Below, in pieces: positions 62,130 through 64,000 of a DNA stretch of 64,000 nt. The notes beneath the pieces were generated by a model. The model searched no databases, had not been told where the DNA came from, and saw nothing but the letters and a program-made list of their open reading frames with translations. The position numbers were made by a program, and so were the translations under genes. Source of the stretch: Beijerinckiaceae bacterium (GTDB lineage Bacteria; Pseudomonadota; Alphaproteobacteria; Rhizobiales; Beijerinckiaceae); contig CP024846.1 of assembly GCA_004564215.1 (NCBI GenBank), positions 682,001-746,000 of the forward strand. The letters are read 5' to 3'. The first letter of the stretch is position 1. Each line of letters begins with the position of its first letter.

Positions 62130-62424
62130 TGCCACACTTTCGTTTGCGCCGTCATCATAAGGTTTGCCGCACCTTGGCGCGGCCGGCGGCGTCGCCAAGC
62201 TACATAAGCGGGCGCGCGCCAAGGCGCAATGCGAGTGCTGGGCCAGATGGGGGATGCCTAGGAGGGACGGTCACCGAATTGCTTACCAAGGAAACGGCTG
62301 GTTCGATCGACAAAGTCTCGTATATAAGACAACAGTTACAGCAGCTTTTGTGGAGAAACTTTGTCAACTTTGTCGCAGCCCGCTACGAGATGGGCTTTTT
62401 GCCGTCCTGTCTTCGCGGCCGGCG
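62130..62424. other. 295-bp gap gshA / MATE with possible small RNA
   Basis: It should contain the gshA promoter on the minus strand. On the plus strand GACAAAGT (62309-62316) can pair with ACTTTGTC (62358-62365). A tandem 9-base repeat AACTTTGTC (62357-62374) follows, and AGCCC/GGGCT with TTTTT ends near 62400. Confidence 0.35.
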
Positions 62425-63777
62425 TTACACAACTTTGACGCCTTTCGCGAGCCGGTCCGTGATTAAATAGGCCGCTACAACCGCGCCCACGCCAAACAGA
62501 GCAGAACCGACGATCAACCCGGCATAGCCACCCTCAGGTCCAAATCGTGCGGCGCCGATTGTCACAAAAAGCATCGTACCTAGCGTCGCACGGCCCCAGT
62601 TGAAAAGCATCGAGAGAAGCGGATAGCCCAAATTGTTGAAAGCGGCGTTGGCAACGAAGATGGCGCCCAGGAACAACCAGAGCGCGCCGGCATAGGCGCA
62701 CGCGAAAGTCACAAGCTCCGCAGTGTCGCCCGTTACATCAAAAAGTTTGACGATCAAAGGCGCGCAGAAACGCAGGATGACGGAAACGACGATCACATAA
62801 AGCGCCGAGAAGGCGAAGCAATCGGTCAGCACTTTGCGGACCCGCGGAATCAGTTTTGCGCCCAGATTCTGACCCATGATCGGCCCCACCGAACCGGACA
62901 AAGCGAAGAGCACTCCAAAGGCCATCGGATTGATGCGGTCGATAATGGCAAAGGCGGCAACGACCCCTTCGCCGAAATGCGAAAAAACCCGCATCGAATA
63001 GGCATTCGCGAATGGCGTTGCCAAATTGGTCAGAATTGCTGGAACGGCGATTCCCATCATCGCCGGCCAATCGCGAATCACAGGGGCCCGGTCTGGACGC
63101 GCAACAAGATTGTGCTTGAGGACGGCCCCGTGCAGTCCGACCGCGACAAGCACAAGCCGCGATATAAGCGTGACGATGGCGGCACCATAGACGCCAAGGC
63201 CGAGACCAAAAATGAATATTGGATCAAGCGCGGCTGTAACGATGGCGCCCGATAGAGTCACGAACATCGAGCGCCGCGCGTCGCCAGCCGCCCGCAATAT
63301 GCTGGCGAGCGCCATGCCGAGACCAAGAAAAACAGTTGCCGGAAGGGTGATTGCAAGAAAACTCGAAGCAACGTCGAGGGTTTCGCTGGTCGCCCCAATG
63401 AGAGTTAGAATCTCCCGCCGCAAGGGCCACGCCACGCAACTGACCGCGCCTGCGATAAGCACGACATGCACCAGTCCAGATGCCGCAAGTCTTCTGGCGT
63501 CGCCGCCATCGCCGGCACCGATCGCGCGAGAGACCAAAGCGCCGATCGCAATCGAAAGCCCGATGTTGATCGACACGGAGAAGAACAAGACCTGGGTCGC
63601 GAAGCCGACAGCAGCGGTGAGTTTCGGATCGCCGAGCCGCGACACATAAAGGAGCGACAAGAGATCGACCGCAAAAATCGCCATGAGCCCGACCGACGTG
63701 GCCGCCGTCATGACAAGGACATGCCGCATGGTGGAGCCTTCGGTGAAGACCGCCCTTGGGATGGCTCCTGAACTCAA
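62425..63777 (-). CDS. MATE-family multidrug/cation antiporter
   Basis: Inner-membrane exporter of 450 residues with 12 hydrophobic helices in two similar halves (LYVSRLGDPKLTAAVGFATQVL in half one, VFSHFGEGVVAAFAIIDRINP in half two). The start is probably TTG 63777, since AAGGAAA lies about 9 bases upstream and VFTEGSTMRHVLVM is conserved-looking; ATG 63729 is the alternative. The Asp in LMAIFAVDLL is in helix 1, as in NorM-like proteins. The substrate is unknown. Confidence 0.9.
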   Translation of the reverse strand: MSSGAIPRAVFTEGSTMRHVLVMTAATSVGLMAIFAVDLLSLLYVSRLGDPKLTAAVGFATQVLFFSVSINIGLSIAIGALVSRAIGAGDGGDARRLAASGLVHVVLIAGAVSCVAWPLRREILTLIGATSETLDVASSFLAITLPATVFLGLGMALASILRAAGDARRSMFVTLSGAIVTAALDPIFIFGLGLGVYGAAIVTLISRLVLVAVGLHGAVLKHNLVARPDRAPVIRDWPAMMGIAVPAILTNLATPFANAYSMRVFSHFGEGVVAAFAIIDRINPMAFGVLFALSGSVGPIMGQNLGAKLIPRVRKVLTDCFAFSALYVIVVSVILRFCAPLIVKLFDVTGDTAELVTFACAYAGALWLFLGAIFVANAAFNNLGYPLLSMLFNWGRATLGTMLFVTIGAARFGPEGGYAGLIVGSALFGVGAVVAAYLITDRLAKGVKVV

Positions 63778-64000
63778 ATAACAGGTTTCCTTATTTTCTG
63801 AGCTTGGCTCTGCTGGACGATTGCCCGGATGTGCGCCGCAAGCTGCTCCGCAACGCAGACCCTATGCCGGCGGAGCGGCGGGTCATAGCAGAGGCAGATG
63901 GTTTGGTCGATACTAGGCCGGTCAACGCTCGGCCGTATGCACGGCCCTTTCAGCCCATCAAATTTTTGTGGCGGTCCAACTGACCATATCGTGCATGACT
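63778..64000. other. Right-edge sequence without a recognised gene
   Basis: It contains the MATE gene's promoter side. The only open frame (about 75 codons, plus strand) overlaps the MATE start and looks accidental. Confidence 0.4.

Overview
The window looks like chromosomal DNA of a high-GC alphaproteobacterium of the order Hyphomicrobiales, most like the Beijerinckiaceae (Methylocella/Methylocapsa/Beijerinckia type). The order-level call rests on gene neighbourhoods and protein families common in that group: a MaoC-Pta fusion beside acetate kinase and a DUF3141 PHA-synthase-like protein, DUF4167 next to prmC, DUF2794, DUF2948, ubiA-rsmE-gshA, and a GCG_CRPN secreted peptide. The family-level call is inference. 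The DNA is densely coded, with no rRNA operon, prophage, intact insertion sequence or CRISPR array.

Layout. 0-16.6 kb is central carbon and storage metabolism. It holds the visible part of a phosphoesterase and a tight operon fabI-CoA transferase A/B-maoC/pta-ackA. On the opposite strand run gnd, zwf, a HAD phosphatase, class I fructose-bisphosphate aldolase and the DUF3141 protein. A glycogen-debranching-type glucosidase and a ROK/polyphosphate-glucokinase-like sugar kinase follow on the plus strand. 16.6-21.6 kb is a TetR/hydrolase pair and a likely copper-acquisition locus (TonB receptor, DUF2946-like protein, copper-uptake-associated protein). 21.9-26.4 kb is amino-sugar (cell-wall) salvage: SIS deaminase, murQ, BadF-type kinase, nagA. 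26.8-34.3 kb has a LysR regulator, a cytochrome bo3 quinol oxidase operon whose last gene fuses CyoD to a periplasmic adaptor, and an AtoE short-chain fatty acid permease. 34.5-64 kb is mainly housekeeping: tRNA-Gln, msrB, gyrB, clpB, prmC, htpG, pheS, cutA, aminopeptidase P, uvrA, trmFO, ubiA, rsmE, gshA and a MATE exporter, with small conserved or secreted proteins between them.

How the genes work together. The first block could interconvert short-chain acids, acyl-CoAs and acyl-phosphates and link them to reserve polymers, while the neighbouring sugar genes release, phosphorylate and oxidise glucose. AtoE at 33 kb could feed acids into the CoA transferase/Pta/Ack set.

Most notable points. 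(1) A 116-bp palindromic repeat lies in frame inside ackA and adds about 39 residues; a second copy, 108/116 identical and inverted, is intergenic at 42 kb. (2) CyoD is fused to a membrane-fusion-protein adaptor. (3) A 17-bp palindrome upstream of the copper locus shares a 12-bp core with a site in the TetR/hydrolase promoter gap. (4) A cluster of DnaA-box-like sites occurs at 43.8 kb. (5) An Ivy-like lysozyme inhibitor candidate lies directly downstream of gshA. (6) The gaps at 55 kb and 62.3 kb may hold unannotated transcripts.
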